Positions 39,120 through 47,924 of a stretch of 64,000 bases of DNA are shown here, piece by piece. The notes under the pieces were generated by a model, which worked only from the letters and a program-made list of their open reading frames with translations, searched no databases and was not told where the DNA came from. Numbering within the stretch: the first letter of the stretch is position 1; every line of letters starts with the position of its first letter. The DNA is from Alloalcanivorax dieselolei B5 (GTDB lineage: Bacteria > Pseudomonadota > Gammaproteobacteria > Pseudomonadales > Alcanivoracaceae): assembly GCF_000300005.1 (NCBI RefSeq), contig NC_018691.1, forward strand, positions 3,782,001 to 3,846,000, written 5' to 3'. The position numbers and the translations under genes are program-made.

Positions 39120-39146
39120 TTATCGGCGGCAGCCGGCGGTACTTGA
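39120..39146 (-). promoter_or_regulatory. Sigma-28 promoter for flgKL
   Basis: The minus strand reads TCAAGTAC-N11-GCCGATAA. The -10 is a perfect FliA element, the -35 matches the TCAAG variant seen at cheB and flgM, and the spacing is 11. It lies in the flgJ-flgK gap. Confidence 0.8.
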
Positions 39147-39171
39147 GTCCCAACGGCGGCTTTATTTATCG

Positions 39172-40086
39172 TCAGGATCGGACGTCTGACCTTTCTGCAT
39201 GGCTCGCCACCAACGTGCCGCGCAACCCCTCCATAATCGCTATCAACTTCTCCGCGTAGGCCGGATCGGTGGCGTAACCTGACGCCTGCAAGGCACGGGC
39301 GGCGTTTTGCCCATCCGGGGCCGCCGCCACCGCGGCATAGCGCGGATTTTCGGTGAGCAAACGGCCATGGTCAGCGAAGGCATCGGCGTACGAATCATAG
39401 ACCCGGAACCGATCCACCTGACGCACTCGCTCGCCATCCACGTACTCGTGCGTAACGATGTCGGTGGTGTCGCCACGCCAGCCCGTCCCGGCCTTGATGC
39501 CGAACAGGTTATGACTGTCGGCACCGTCGGCGGTACTGATGCGGTAGCGCCCCCAACCGGTTTCCAGGGCCGCCTGCGCCAACAACAATTCCTGCGGCAA
39601 ACCACTGCGCTCACTGGCTTCCCTGGCGGGACCGGAGAGCCGCTGCAGGAACGCGTCCTTATTCCAGTCCGCCTGTCTCTCCACCGCTCCGGCTATGGTG
39701 TCCGGGGCGGTGACCGGCAGCGCCTGCCTCGCCCCCAAGGTGCGGGGCGCGCCACCAAAAGCCGTGGCGAGATCAGAGCTACCGCCGATTTGTGGCGACA
39801 GCTGGCTGATCAGTTGCTCCGCCAGACCGACACCACGACCCGCCACATGCTGTGCCAACTGCTGATCCGCCAGCGACTGATAAAAGCGGGACTGATTACT
39901 GTCGAGCAAATCCGCGCGCGGGATGGCATCGCGCATGCTCTTGACCATCTGCTGCAGGAACAACGCTTCGAACTGTTGCGCCGCCTGCGCCAGCTGTTTC
40001 TCCGGGTCCAGCGCGGCTTTTTGCTTGAGCCGTTGCAACCCCTGCAAATCAAGGGCGAACTGGTTGTCGCTTGCGCCAATCGCCAT
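39172..40086 (-). CDS. flgJ: Rod cap and peptidoglycan hydrolase FlgJ
   Basis: A dual-domain protein: an N-terminal rod-capping domain (about 1-100, with FEALFLQQMVKSMRDAIP) and a C-terminal glycosidase domain (about 145-300) that opens peptidoglycan for the rod. The catalytic glutamate is E175 in AALETGWG. The family core DSHNLFGIKAG is present. At 304 residues it is the full gamma/betaproteobacterial form. It overlaps flgI by one base. Confidence 0.96.
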   Translation of the reverse strand: MAIGASDNQFALDLQGLQRLKQKAALDPEKQLAQAAQQFEALFLQQMVKSMRDAIPRADLLDSNQSRFYQSLADQQLAQHVAGRGVGLAEQLISQLSPQIGGSSDLATAFGGAPRTLGARQALPVTAPDTIAGAVERQADWNKDAFLQRLSGPAREASERSGLPQELLLAQAALETGWGRYRISTADGADSHNLFGIKAGTGWRGDTTDIVTHEYVDGERVRQVDRFRVYDSYADAFADHGRLLTENPRYAAVAAAPDGQNAARALQASGYATDPAYAEKLIAIMEGLRGTLVASHAERSDVRS

Positions 40087-41237
40087 TACAGAATCTCCAG
40101 CTCCGCGCGCAGCGCACCGGCTGATTTCAGCGCTTGCAGGATCGACATCAGGTCCTGGGGCGTGGCGCCCAGCGCGTTCAGTGCGTCCACCACTTCCATC
40201 AGATCCGCGCCTTCCACCACTTGCAGCGCACCGCTTTCCTGTTCGATACGGATATCACTGTCCGGCACCACCACGGTCTCACCTTCACCGAAGGGCGCGG
40301 GCTGACTGACGCCAAAGCGGGTATCGATGGTGACCGAGAGATTGCCGTGGGCCACCGCCGCCGGGCGCAGAGTGACGCGCCCGTTCAACACCACCGAGCC
40401 GGTACGGGCGTTGATCACCACCTTGGCCGGAGCGTCCGAGGGATTCAGTGGAATGCGCTCCACCCGCGCCATGAACGCCACCCGCCGATTATCGTCGCGA
40501 GGGCCGACCAGACGAATGACGCCGCCGTTGACGGCACTGGCCACCGGCGAGCCGAATTCCTCATTGATCGCCTGCACCGCCCGCCAGGTGGTATCGAAAT
40601 CGGCGTCATGGAACTGCAATTCCAACACGCCGTTGTCACCGCCGAGTTGCAACGGCACCTCCCGTTCCACCATGGCACCGCCGCTGATACGGCCACCGGC
40701 CTGCTGATTGATCTGAGTACTGCTGCCACCAGCCTCGGCGCCGGCGCCACCGACCAGCAGATTACCCTGGGCCAGCGCATAGGTTTGCCCATCCACGCCT
40801 TTCAGGGGCGTCATCAACAGGGTGCCCCCCCGCAGGCTGCGCGCATTGCCCACCGAGGACACCACCACGTCGATGCGTTGTCCGGGGCGGGCGAACGCCG
40901 GCAGATCGGCGGTCACCATCACCGCCGCCACATTACGCAGCTGCATATTGGTCCCCGCCGGCACGGTAATGCCCAGTTGCGAAAACATGTTGATCAGCCC
41001 CTGGGTGGTGAATGGCGTCTGCATGGTCTGGTCGCCGCTGCCATCCAGTCCCACCACCAGGCCGTAGCCCACCAGGGTGTTGTCGCGCACGCCGGCGAAG
41101 CTGGCCAGTTCCCGCAGGGTTTCGGCGCCGGCGCACAGTGGCCACGACAACAGCAATAGTAACCATGCCACCAACCATTTCGGGCGGTGCGATCGGGGAC
41201 CAGGGAAAGCAAACTGTTTCATGGTTGGCGCCGTCAT
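40086..41237 (-). CDS. flgI: Flagellar P-ring protein FlgI
   Basis: The P-ring subunit around the rod in the peptidoglycan layer, exported by Sec. The start at 41237 (383 residues) overlaps the flgH stop (TGATG). An internal ATG at 41222 is possible. A signal peptide spans roughly residues 20-45, ending in [13 protein letters not shown]. Mature motifs include [17 protein letters not shown] and [27 protein letters not shown] sequence (ends: [17 protein letters not shown]). Standard order flgH-flgI-flgJ. Confidence 0.96.
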   Translation of the reverse strand: MTAPTMKQFAFPGPRSHRPKWLVAWLLLLLSWPLCAGAETLRELASFAGVRDNTLVGYGLVVGLDGSGDQTMQTPFTTQGLINMFSQLGITVPAGTNMQLRNVAAVMVTADLPAFARPGQRIDVVVSSVGNARSLRGGTLLMTPLKGVDGQTYALAQGNLLVGGAGAEAGGSSTQINQQAGGRISGGAMVEREVPLQLGGDNGVLELQFHDADFDTTWRAVQAINEEFGSPVASAVNGGVIRLVGPRDDNRRVAFMARVERIPLNPSDAPAKVVINARTGSVVLNGRVTLRPAAVAHGNLSVTIDTRFGVSQPAPFGEGETVVVPDSDIRIEQESGALQVVEGADLMEVVDALNALGATPQDLMSILQALKSAGALRAELEIL

Positions 41238-41929
41238 CAGAACGGGGAAATATTCAGGAAAAACCGCTGCAGCCACCCCATGTGCTGAGCTTCATTGATG
41301 TAGCCGTCGCCGACGTATTCGATGCGCGCGTCGGCGACCCGGGTGGACAGTACCGAGTTGTCGCCGCGAATCACCTGGGGGTCCACCACGCCGGCGAAAC
41401 GGATAAACTCCGTTCCCTGGTTGATGGCGATCTGCTTTTCTCCCCGCACGCGCAGATTGCCGTTGCGCAATACTTCCAAAACGGTAACGGTGAGCGTGCC
41501 GGTAAAACTGTTGTTGGCCCGGGAACCGCCGCCCGATTCGAAGGTATTTGCACCGCTCAGGTCGAAACCATAGTCGGCCAGATCCTCCAGCCCCTTGGGC
41601 AGCACCTGCGGCGTGAAGGTGCTGTTGCCGGTACGATTGGCGTTACTGCTGGACACCTTGCTGGCGCTGACTTCTTCGTCGAACACAATGGTCAGCACAT
41701 CGCCAGCCATGCGCGGCCGGTTGTCCTCGAACAAGGGGTGATAGCCGCGCCTGGCCTGGAAAATGGATCCGTTGGCCTGGGGCGCCGGCGGCTGGGCGAT
41801 CTCCACCCGCTCCTGCTCACCCACCACGGAAGGACGTGGCAGTTGCGCGCAGCCCGCCAACAGAGACAGCCCCAGGGCCAGCCCCCACAGGCGCGGATCA
41901 GAGCTGGGTGAGCCGGGCAAGCATTTCAT
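41237..41929 (-). CDS. flgH: Flagellar L-ring lipoprotein FlgH
   Basis: The L-ring subunit in the outer membrane. ATG 41929 gives 230 residues and a lipobox LLAGC at about residues 23-27, predicting lipidation of the Cys. It starts 32 nt inside the end of flgG. Family sequence [18 protein letters not shown] and [20 protein letters not shown] is present. Confidence 0.94.
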   Translation of the reverse strand: MKCLPGSPSSDPRLWGLALGLSLLAGCAQLPRPSVVGEQERVEIAQPPAPQANGSIFQARRGYHPLFEDNRPRMAGDVLTIVFDEEVSASKVSSSNANRTGNSTFTPQVLPKGLEDLADYGFDLSGANTFESGGGSRANNSFTGTLTVTVLEVLRNGNLRVRGEKQIAINQGTEFIRFAGVVDPQVIRGDNSVLSTRVADARIEYVGDGYINEAQHMGWLQRFFLNISPF

Positions 41930-42680
41930 CGGAGGTTTGCACCGCCTTGCTGTTGATCTCATAGGCCCGCTGGGTCTGGATCATGTTGACCATTTCCTCC
42001 ACCACATTGACGTTGGAGGTTTCCACATAGGATTGGTAAATCCGGCCGGCCCCGTTCATGCCCGGCATGCTTTCGGTACGCATACCGGAGGCGGCGGTCT
42101 CCAGGTAGAGATTCTCACCGATGCTTTCCAGGCCCGCGGCATTGACGAAGGAAGAAAGGGTCAATTGCCCCACTTCGCGGGCATCGGTGGAACCCGGCTC
42201 GGTGATGGAAATAATACCGTCCTGACCGATGGTGACGCTGAGCGCGTTGTCGGGAATCAGGATCGCCGGCTCCAGCGGATAGCCACTGGAGGTCACCATC
42301 TGGCCGTTCTCATCCAGCTGGAAACTGCCATCACGGGTATAGGCGATGGTGCCGTCCGGCATCAGCACCTGGAAAAACCCCTTGCCGTTGATCGCCAGAT
42401 CCCGCGAGTTGCCGGTCTGTTCCAGCCCCCCCTGGGCATGCAGGCGCTCGGTGGCCACCGGCCGCACCCCGGTACCGATCTGTAAACCGGAGGGCAGACG
42501 GTTCTGCACATCGTTCTGACCGCCGGGCTGGCGCAGATTCTGATACAGCAGATCCTCGAACACGGCACGGGATTTCTTGAACCCATTGGTGCTGACGTTG
42601 GCCAGGTTATTGGCGATCACGTCCATCTTCACCTGCTGCGATTCCAGACCGGTCTTGGCGGTCCACAAAGAGCGAATCAT
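41898..42680 (-). CDS. flgG: Distal rod protein FlgG
   Basis: The distal rod protein, secreted by the export apparatus. At 260 residues it has the family length. The N-terminal motif [21 protein letters not shown] with [14 protein letters not shown] and C-terminal [23 protein letters not shown] are typical. It lies downstream of flgF. Confidence 0.97.
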   Translation of the reverse strand: MIRSLWTAKTGLESQQVKMDVIANNLANVSTNGFKKSRAVFEDLLYQNLRQPGGQNDVQNRLPSGLQIGTGVRPVATERLHAQGGLEQTGNSRDLAINGKGFFQVLMPDGTIAYTRDGSFQLDENGQMVTSSGYPLEPAILIPDNALSVTIGQDGIISITEPGSTDAREVGQLTLSSFVNAAGLESIGENLYLETAASGMRTESMPGMNGAGRIYQSYVETSNVNVVEEMVNMIQTQRAYEINSKAVQTSDEMLARLTQL

Positions 42681-42738
42681 GCTGACGTCCCCTTCTTGTC
42701 GTCGTCGTCAAACCGGCGGATCAGGGCCGGCCCGGCGG

Positions 42739-43479
42739 TTATCCGTTCATCGACAGCAAGGCGTTGGCCCGCTGTGAATTCTGGTCGGTATGCTCGATCA
42801 CCTGCAGTTGCATTTCATAGCGGCGGGCGGTGTTGATCATCGACACCATGGCTTCCATGGTGCTGACGTTGCTGCCTTCCAGAGCACCGGATTGCAGGCG
42901 CCCCAGTTCATCACGCGGCAGCGCACCGGCCCCGGCGCGGAACAAGCCGTCATCGCCACGCTCCAGGTTCCCGGCGGCATCGTTGACCAGCTTCAGACGC
43001 CCAACCTCGGCGATGGCGTCCGGCTGTTCCCCGGCGCCAATGGCGCTGACGGTACCGTCGGCGCCAATCGACAGGCTGGCGCCGAGCGGTACCACGATCG
43101 GGCCGCCATCACCGATCACCGGCCGCCCACCACTGGTCAGCAAGCCTTCGCCATTGACCTGCAGATCACCACGACGGGTGTAAGCCTCGGCACCGTCGGC
43201 ACCCTGCACCGCCAGCCAGTTGCCTTCCTGCAGGGCCACGTCCAGGTCACGGCCGGTGGCGTTGATCGGGCCGATACTGAAATCGGTACCCGGCGTGGTC
43301 GCCATCATCGACACCCGTGTCGGCAGCGCGCCGTCACCCTGCACCGGCACCGCTCGCAGCGCGTGAATCTGCTCGCGGAAGCCGGAGGTGGTGGCGTTGG
43401 CCAGGTTGTTGCTGACCACCGCCTGCTGATCCTGGCTTTGCTTGGCCGCCACCATGGCGGTATAGAGGATGCGGTCCAT
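42739..43479 (-). CDS. flgF: Proximal rod protein FlgF
   Basis: A proximal rod subunit, 246 residues. It starts MDRILYTAMVAAKQSQDQQA, contains NNLANATTSGFREQIHA and ends with NVSTMEAMVSMINTARRYEMQ. It lies 17 nt after flgE and 58 nt before flgG. Confidence 0.96.
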   Translation of the reverse strand: MDRILYTAMVAAKQSQDQQAVVSNNLANATTSGFREQIHALRAVPVQGDGALPTRVSMMATTPGTDFSIGPINATGRDLDVALQEGNWLAVQGADGAEAYTRRGDLQVNGEGLLTSGGRPVIGDGGPIVVPLGASLSIGADGTVSAIGAGEQPDAIAEVGRLKLVNDAAGNLERGDDGLFRAGAGALPRDELGRLQSGALEGSNVSTMEAMVSMINTARRYEMQLQVIEHTDQNSQRANALLSMNG

Positions 43480-43496
43480 GTCTCAGGCCTCGGCGA

Positions 43497-44678
43497 TTAA
43501 CGCAGGTTCACCGCGTTCTGCAGCACTTCGTCCTGCACTTTGATGGTCTGGGTGTTGGCCTGGTAGTTGCGCTGGGCGATGATCAGATCCACCAGTTCGG
43601 ACGTCAGGTCCACGTTGGACACTTCCAGTGCCTGGGATTCCACGTTGCCGAACATGCCGGTACCGGCCAGGCCAAGCAGCGGCTGCCCGGAAGTACCGGT
43701 TTCCACCCAGGCGTTATCGCCGGCCGGTTGCAGGCCTTCGGGGTTGCGGAAGTTGGCCAGCGCCAGAGTGCCGAGCACCTGGGACTGCTCATTGGCGTAA
43801 TTGCCGATGATGTTGCCGTCGTCATCCACGGTGACCCCCACCAGGCTGCCGGCGGTGTAACCGTTCTGGTCCAGCGAACCCAGGTCGAATTCCTCACCGA
43901 ACTGCGTGGTGCCATCGAAGTTGATGCCGAAAGTCACGTCATCGGCGCCGTTGTTCATGGCAAAGGAATAGTCCGGAAAAGTACTGTTGGCCTGGTCCAG
44001 AGTGCCGTTGCTGTTGAAACGCAACTGACCGGAGTTGGCCGCATCCACGGTGCCGTCCACGGCACTGTGAACCGCCCATTCATTCTCACCGGTTTTGACG
44101 AAATACAGCGTCATGGTGTGCTGTACGCCGAGGGAGTCATAGACTGAGGCGGTGTTGGCGTAGGAGTACGTACCGTCGTCCGCCGGATCGAAGGCGTCGG
44201 TGATGACGTCGCTCTCCGCGTCCAGATTGAAGGTGGCATCCACGCCGGTGGTGGCGCTGGCGCTCATGCCGCCGGCCGGCACCTGCAACACCTGTGGCTG
44301 GCCGCCGGTGCCCACGCCGGCGGGGAAGCCGGTGAGCCGGGCGCCCTGGGCGTTCTCCAGGTAGCCTTCCTTGGTCAGGGTCAGTTGGCCATTACGGGAA
44401 TAGACAATCTGCTCCCCCTGCAGGAAACGGAAAAAGCCGGCCCCGTTGATACCCAGATCCAGATTGCGGCCGGTGCTCTCCAGAGTGCCGTTGGAGAAGT
44501 CCTGCAACACACCCGAAACACGCACGCCCTGCCCCACCTTGGCGCCGGTGTAGACATCGGCGAACTGCACCGAGGACCCCTTGAACCCCACGGTCTGAGA
44601 GTTGGCGATATTGTTGCCGACCACGTCCAGTTGACTGGCGGCCGCGTTAAGACCGCTCAATGCCTGAGAAAAACCCAT
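43497..44678 (-). CDS. flgE: Flagellar hook protein FlgE
   Basis: The hook subunit. The 393-residue protein starts MGFSQALSGLNAAASQLDVV with NNIANSQTVGFKGS and ends VDLTSELVDLIIAQRNYQAN, then the conserved TQTIKVQDEVLQNAVNLR. The length is in the usual range. It lies after flgD, which caps the growing hook. Confidence 0.97.
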   Translation of the reverse strand: MGFSQALSGLNAAASQLDVVGNNIANSQTVGFKGSSVQFADVYTGAKVGQGVRVSGVLQDFSNGTLESTGRNLDLGINGAGFFRFLQGEQIVYSRNGQLTLTKEGYLENAQGARLTGFPAGVGTGGQPQVLQVPAGGMSASATTGVDATFNLDAESDVITDAFDPADDGTYSYANTASVYDSLGVQHTMTLYFVKTGENEWAVHSAVDGTVDAANSGQLRFNSNGTLDQANSTFPDYSFAMNNGADDVTFGINFDGTTQFGEEFDLGSLDQNGYTAGSLVGVTVDDDGNIIGNYANEQSQVLGTLALANFRNPEGLQPAGDNAWVETGTSGQPLLGLAGTGMFGNVESQALEVSNVDLTSELVDLIIAQRNYQANTQTIKVQDEVLQNAVNLR

Positions 44679-44692
44679 CTTTCAGCTCCTGT

Positions 44693-45379
44693 TCAGAGAA
44701 TCTGCCGGACGTCGTCCAGCGTCACCGGATCGGAAATGCCGCCAAGATCCAGACGCGGCAGCCCATCGGTTCCCATCTTCACCCCGTTGACCAGGGCATA
44801 ATTCAAAGTGGTGACATCCACCGGCTCGTCATCGCTGGTGGCGGTCATGGAAACCGTATAGGCGCCTTCCGGCGCCAGGGTGTCGTCTTCCAGCTTGCCG
44901 TCCCAGACAAAGGATTCGACACCGGCGTCCAGGGCGCCCAGTTCAAAGCGGCGCACCACCTGCCCGGAACCATCGGTGATGGTGACCACCACATTGTCGA
45001 CCGCCTCCTCCAGCTCCACGCCAAACGGCGTGGTGGCACCCTCTTCCCCAACCAGCACCCGATCACCGGCCACCAGCACGCCACGGCCAATCAGGGCGGT
45101 GGCCTGCAGTGCCTTGCCAGCATCGATCTGGTCGTTGATCTCGCCGAGGCGGGTGTTGAGCTCCTGGATGCCGCTGACGGTATTGATCTGCGCCAGTTGC
45201 GAGGTCATCTCCGCGTTTTCCATCGGATTCATCGGATCCTGATTCTTCAACTGGGTCACCAGCAGGGTCATGAAGCTGTCCTGCAGCTCGCCGGCGGCGC
45301 CGCGACTGTCACGGCCAGCGCCAGTGCCGTTCATACTGTTCAGCACGGAGTTACTAATGTTCTGGGTGGCGCCCGCCAT
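44693..45379 (-). CDS. flgD: Hook-capping scaffold protein FlgD
   Basis: FlgD caps the hook during assembly and is then replaced. The 228-residue protein has the family N-terminal motif FMTLLVTQLKNQDPMNPMEN (about residues 35-54) and a C-terminal FlgD-Ig-like domain. It shares one base with the flgC stop. Confidence 0.96.
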   Translation of the reverse strand: MAGATQNISNSVLNSMNGTGAGRDSRGAAGELQDSFMTLLVTQLKNQDPMNPMENAEMTSQLAQINTVSGIQELNTRLGEINDQIDAGKALQATALIGRGVLVAGDRVLVGEEGATTPFGVELEEAVDNVVVTITDGSGQVVRRFELGALDAGVESFVWDGKLEDDTLAPEGAYTVSMTATSDDEPVDVTTLNYALVNGVKMGTDGLPRLDLGGISDPVTLDDVRQIL

Positions 45380-45777
45380 CAGCTTTCTCCCACGGTCAGG
45401 GTTTTCAGCATCAACTGCTTGCTGGTATTGAGGACTTCCACATTGGCTTCATAGGAACGGGAAGCGGCGATCATGTTGACCATCTCGTGAACCGGTTCCA
45501 CATTGGGCATGGTCACGTACCCCTGCTCATCCGCCAGCGGGTGATGGGGCCGGTACTCGCGGCGCAGGGGGGCCGGATCTTCCACCACTTCCCGCACCGA
45601 CACGCCGGCACTGCCTTCGCCATTTTGGCGACTCTCGAAAATCACCTGGCGCGCCCGGTAGGCTTCGCCGTCGGGGCCGGCGACGCTGTCGGCATTGGCC
45701 AGATTGCTGGCGGTGACGTTCATGCGCTGGGCCTGGGCCACCATCGCCGAGCCGGAAATTTCAAAGATGGAAAACAT
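45379..45777 (-). CDS. flgC: Proximal rod protein FlgC
   Basis: A rod subunit of 132 residues. It starts [20 protein letters not shown], contains [10 protein letters not shown] and ends [20 protein letters not shown] with a typical LMLKTLTVG tail. It lies between flgB and flgD. Confidence 0.97.
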   Translation of the reverse strand: MFSIFEISGSAMVAQAQRMNVTASNLANADSVAGPDGEAYRARQVIFESRQNGEGSAGVSVREVVEDPAPLRREYRPHHPLADEQGYVTMPNVEPVHEMVNMIAASRSYEANVEVLNTSKQLMLKTLTVGES

Positions 45778-45806
45778 AACGGTTTCCTTTTATTCCGATT
45801 GCATGT

Positions 45807-46214
45807 TTATTCCGACTGCATGGCGCCCTTAAGGCCCTGAATGCGACTGTTGATCATGGTGAGCGCGGCCTGGTAACGGACCGAGTTATCGGCGAACTGC
45901 ACCCGTTCCACATCCATGTTCACGGTGTTGCCGTCCAGGCTCGGTTGATCCGGCACCCGGTAGAGCAAATCCACCTCCTCAGTGGACACTCCGGTGGCCA
46001 GATGTCTCTCGGACGTGGTGGTCAAATGCAAAGCCCGCTCCTGCTCATCCCCGGCCACGGCCCGCGCCAGCTCGTCGGAGAAGTTGAAGTCACGCGCTTT
46101 GAAATGCGGGGTATCGGCGTTGGCGATGTTGCCGGCCAATACCCCCTGACGTTCGTGACGAAGTTGCAGTGCCTGCTGATAGAAGTTCAGGGCACCAGCC
46201 AGTTTATCGATCAT
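45807..46214 (-). CDS. flgB: Proximal rod protein FlgB
   Basis: A rod subunit. ATG 46214 gives 135 residues and is preceded by AAAAGGAG. It starts MIDKLAGALNFYQQALQLR and contains LAGNIANADTPHFKARDF, then NTVNMDVERVQFADNSVRYQ at the C-terminal side. It is the first gene of the flgBCDEFGHIJ operon, divergent from flgA over a FlhDC-like box. Confidence 0.96.
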   Translation of the reverse strand: MIDKLAGALNFYQQALQLRHERQGVLAGNIANADTPHFKARDFNFSDELARAVAGDEQERALHLTTTSERHLATGVSTEEVDLLYRVPDQPSLDGNTVNMDVERVQFADNSVRYQAALTMINSRIQGLKGAMQSE

Positions 46215-46265
46215 GGCTAAACTCCTTTTGGATACAGCCAGACTAAAACGGGCCCCGGGTCTGCA

Positions 46266-46307
46266 AACGGATAAACAGCCATGCATTTGATGGCCATTTC
46301 GTTTATT
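46266..46307. promoter_or_regulatory. FlhDC box in the divergent flgA/flgB region
   Basis: Left half AACGGATAAACAGCC at 46266-46280 fits AA(C/T)G(C/G)-N2-AAATA(A/G)CG well. The right half GGCCATTTCGTTTATT at 46292-46307 is its approximate inverse. The gap is 11 nt, within the 10-12 nt known for FlhDC. It lies between divergent class II genes, as in enterobacteria. Confidence 0.6.
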
Positions 46308-46364
46308 CGCCATCGGCGGGGTTTCGTACACTATGGGCATGGGCCGAATCAGAGATGACAAAAC

Positions 46365-47030
46365 ATGAAGGCATGGCCATGGGCAATCAGCGCGTTGTTG
46401 CTGTTGATTCCCTCGCTGGCGGCGGCGACCACCGCGATGGAGCAACAGGCCAGGGCCTTTCTGTTGCGGGAAGCCGCCGGGCTGGGGGATCACATCGAAG
46501 TGACGATGCAATCCCCGAGCGCGCCGTTGCCACCCTGTGACGACGCCACACCGTTTCTGCCCGGTCATCAGCGGCCCCTGCTCGGCCCGGTGACCGTCGG
46601 CGTGCGCTGTGATGGCCAGGTCCGTTATCTGCAGGCCAGGGTCAGCGCCCGGGGACGCTACTGGGTGGCGGCGGACAGTCTGGAAGCCGGCACTCTTCTG
46701 GAAAAAGACGATCTGCGGGTGCGGGAGGGGGATCTGAGCGCCCTGCCACGCCGGGCGGTCACCCGCCTGGATGAGCTTGTCGGCAAGGAACTGACCCGCC
46801 CGCTGAACGCCGGCACTGTGCTGCAGGACAGCGTTTTACGCGTCCGGCCTCTGGTACGGCGGCGGCAACCGGTGAAGGTGGAAGCCATCGGGACCGGCTT
46901 TCGTATCGAACGCGCGGCCCATGCTCTGGAGGACGGCGCACTGGGTGAACGGATCCGGGTGCGCTTGCCGGACCGGAAGGTGCTGACGGTGGTGGTCAGC
47001 GGGCCAAACCGGACCCGGGTCACATTTTGA
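46365..47030 (+). CDS. flgA: P-ring assembly chaperone FlgA
   Basis: A periplasmic chaperone for P-ring (FlgI) assembly. The 221-residue protein has a signal peptide (about 1-20, ending SLAAA), and the C-terminal SAF-like domain with LEAGTLLEKDDLRVREGDLSALP-type sequence (ends: LEAGTLLEKDDL, REGDLS) and VKVEAIGTGFRIERAAHALE. It is divergent from flgB. Confidence 0.93.
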   Translation: MKAWPWAISALLLLIPSLAAATTAMEQQARAFLLREAAGLGDHIEVTMQSPSAPLPPCDDATPFLPGHQRPLLGPVTVGVRCDGQVRYLQARVSARGRYWVAADSLEAGTLLEKDDLRVREGDLSALPRRAVTRLDELVGKELTRPLNAGTVLQDSVLRVRPLVRRRQPVKVEAIGTGFRIERAAHALEDGALGERIRVRLPDRKVLTVVVSGPNRTRVTF

Positions 47031-47041
47031 CGTTCCCGGAC

Positions 47042-47068
47042 TCAAGCGCCCGGCTTTTTGGCCGATGA
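47042..47068 (+). promoter_or_regulatory. Sigma-28 promoter for flgMN
   Basis: Reads TCAAGCGC-N11-GCCGATGA, with the same TCAAG -35 variant and 11-nt spacer as the cheB and flgK sites. It lies about 75-100 nt upstream of flgM. FliA-driven flgM expression is the known feedback loop in Salmonella. Confidence 0.75.
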
Positions 47069-47142
47069 AGCGTGAGAGGAGAGCTTGAACGGGCTCATGA
47101 ACAGGCTCTATGTGCCTCCGCGAACGCAATGGAGAGACAGCT

Positions 47143-47427
47143 GTGAAAATTGATCATCCGCACCCCTTCAGCGCCAACCGCCCGGTGCCGGAGAAAGCCG
47201 CCGAGCGCAGCGTCGAGCGTTCCGCCAACGAGCCCGCGGAGACCAGCCCGGCGGCGGTAACCCATCTGCATCGCGACCGCAGCGACGGCGACATCGACAC
47301 CGCGCGGGTGGCGGAAATCCGCCAGGCCATCAGTGAAGGCCGCCTGGAAATCCGCGCCGACCGCATCGCCGACGGCTTGATTGAGCGAGTTCGGGAAGAG
47401 CTGGAAACGCGGTCCGCCCCTTCATGA
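47143..47427 (+). CDS. flgM: Anti-sigma-28 factor FlgM
   Basis: FlgM binds and inhibits FliA until it is exported through the finished hook. A GTG start at 47143 with GGAGAG upstream gives 94 residues beginning VKIDHPHPFSANRP. The C-terminal binding region is typical: RVAEIRQAISEGRLEIRADRI, then IADGLIERVREEL. It overlaps flgN by 4 nt. Confidence 0.94.
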   Translation: MKIDHPHPFSANRPVPEKAAERSVERSANEPAETSPAAVTHLHRDRSDGDIDTARVAEIRQAISEGRLEIRADRIADGLIERVREELETRSAPS

Positions 47428-47873
47428 GCCTGAACATTCATTTGCAGCGCCAACACGACCATCTGGCCTCGCTGGAACAGTTGCTGTCCGAAGAGCGGGG
47501 CTTGCTGGTTCAGGGCAGCATCGACGGTCCGGAGTTGGGCGCCGTGGCACAACGCAAAGCCGCTCTGCTGGAAACGCTGGACACTTTCGAAGGCCGGCGC
47601 CGGGAAGCTCTGCAGCGGCTCGGCTACGACGACACGCCTCAAGGCGACGAACAGGCGGCCCGCGAAGCGGGCTGTCTGCCGTTGTGGCGGGCGATCCAGG
47701 CCCGTGCCCGGGCCGTGGCCGCGGACAACCGGGTCAACGGCGAGTTGATCGAACTGCGTGCGGCCAACAATCTGCGGCTGCTCAACGCCCTGCGCGAACA
47801 GGCCGGCAATCCGTTATACGGCCCCGATGGCCAACCAGGCCCGCGCAGCGGACGGCTGTCCTCGTCCGCTTGA
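47424..47873 (+). CDS. flgN: Flagellar export chaperone FlgN
   Basis: FlgN chaperones FlgK and FlgL. The 149-residue protein is mainly helical with LQRQHDHLASLEQLLSEER near the N-terminus, as in the family. It overlaps flgM (ATGA). Its substrates lie in the flgKL operon at 36.3-39.1 kb. Confidence 0.9.
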   Translation: MSLNIHLQRQHDHLASLEQLLSEERGLLVQGSIDGPELGAVAQRKAALLETLDTFEGRRREALQRLGYDDTPQGDEQAAREAGCLPLWRAIQARARAVAADNRVNGELIELRAANNLRLLNALREQAGNPLYGPDGQPGPRSGRLSSSA

Positions 47874-47924
47874 TAAGGGGGCTCGTTTCCGCTTCTTCCG
47901 TATTCTGCGAGCAGGAATGACAAC

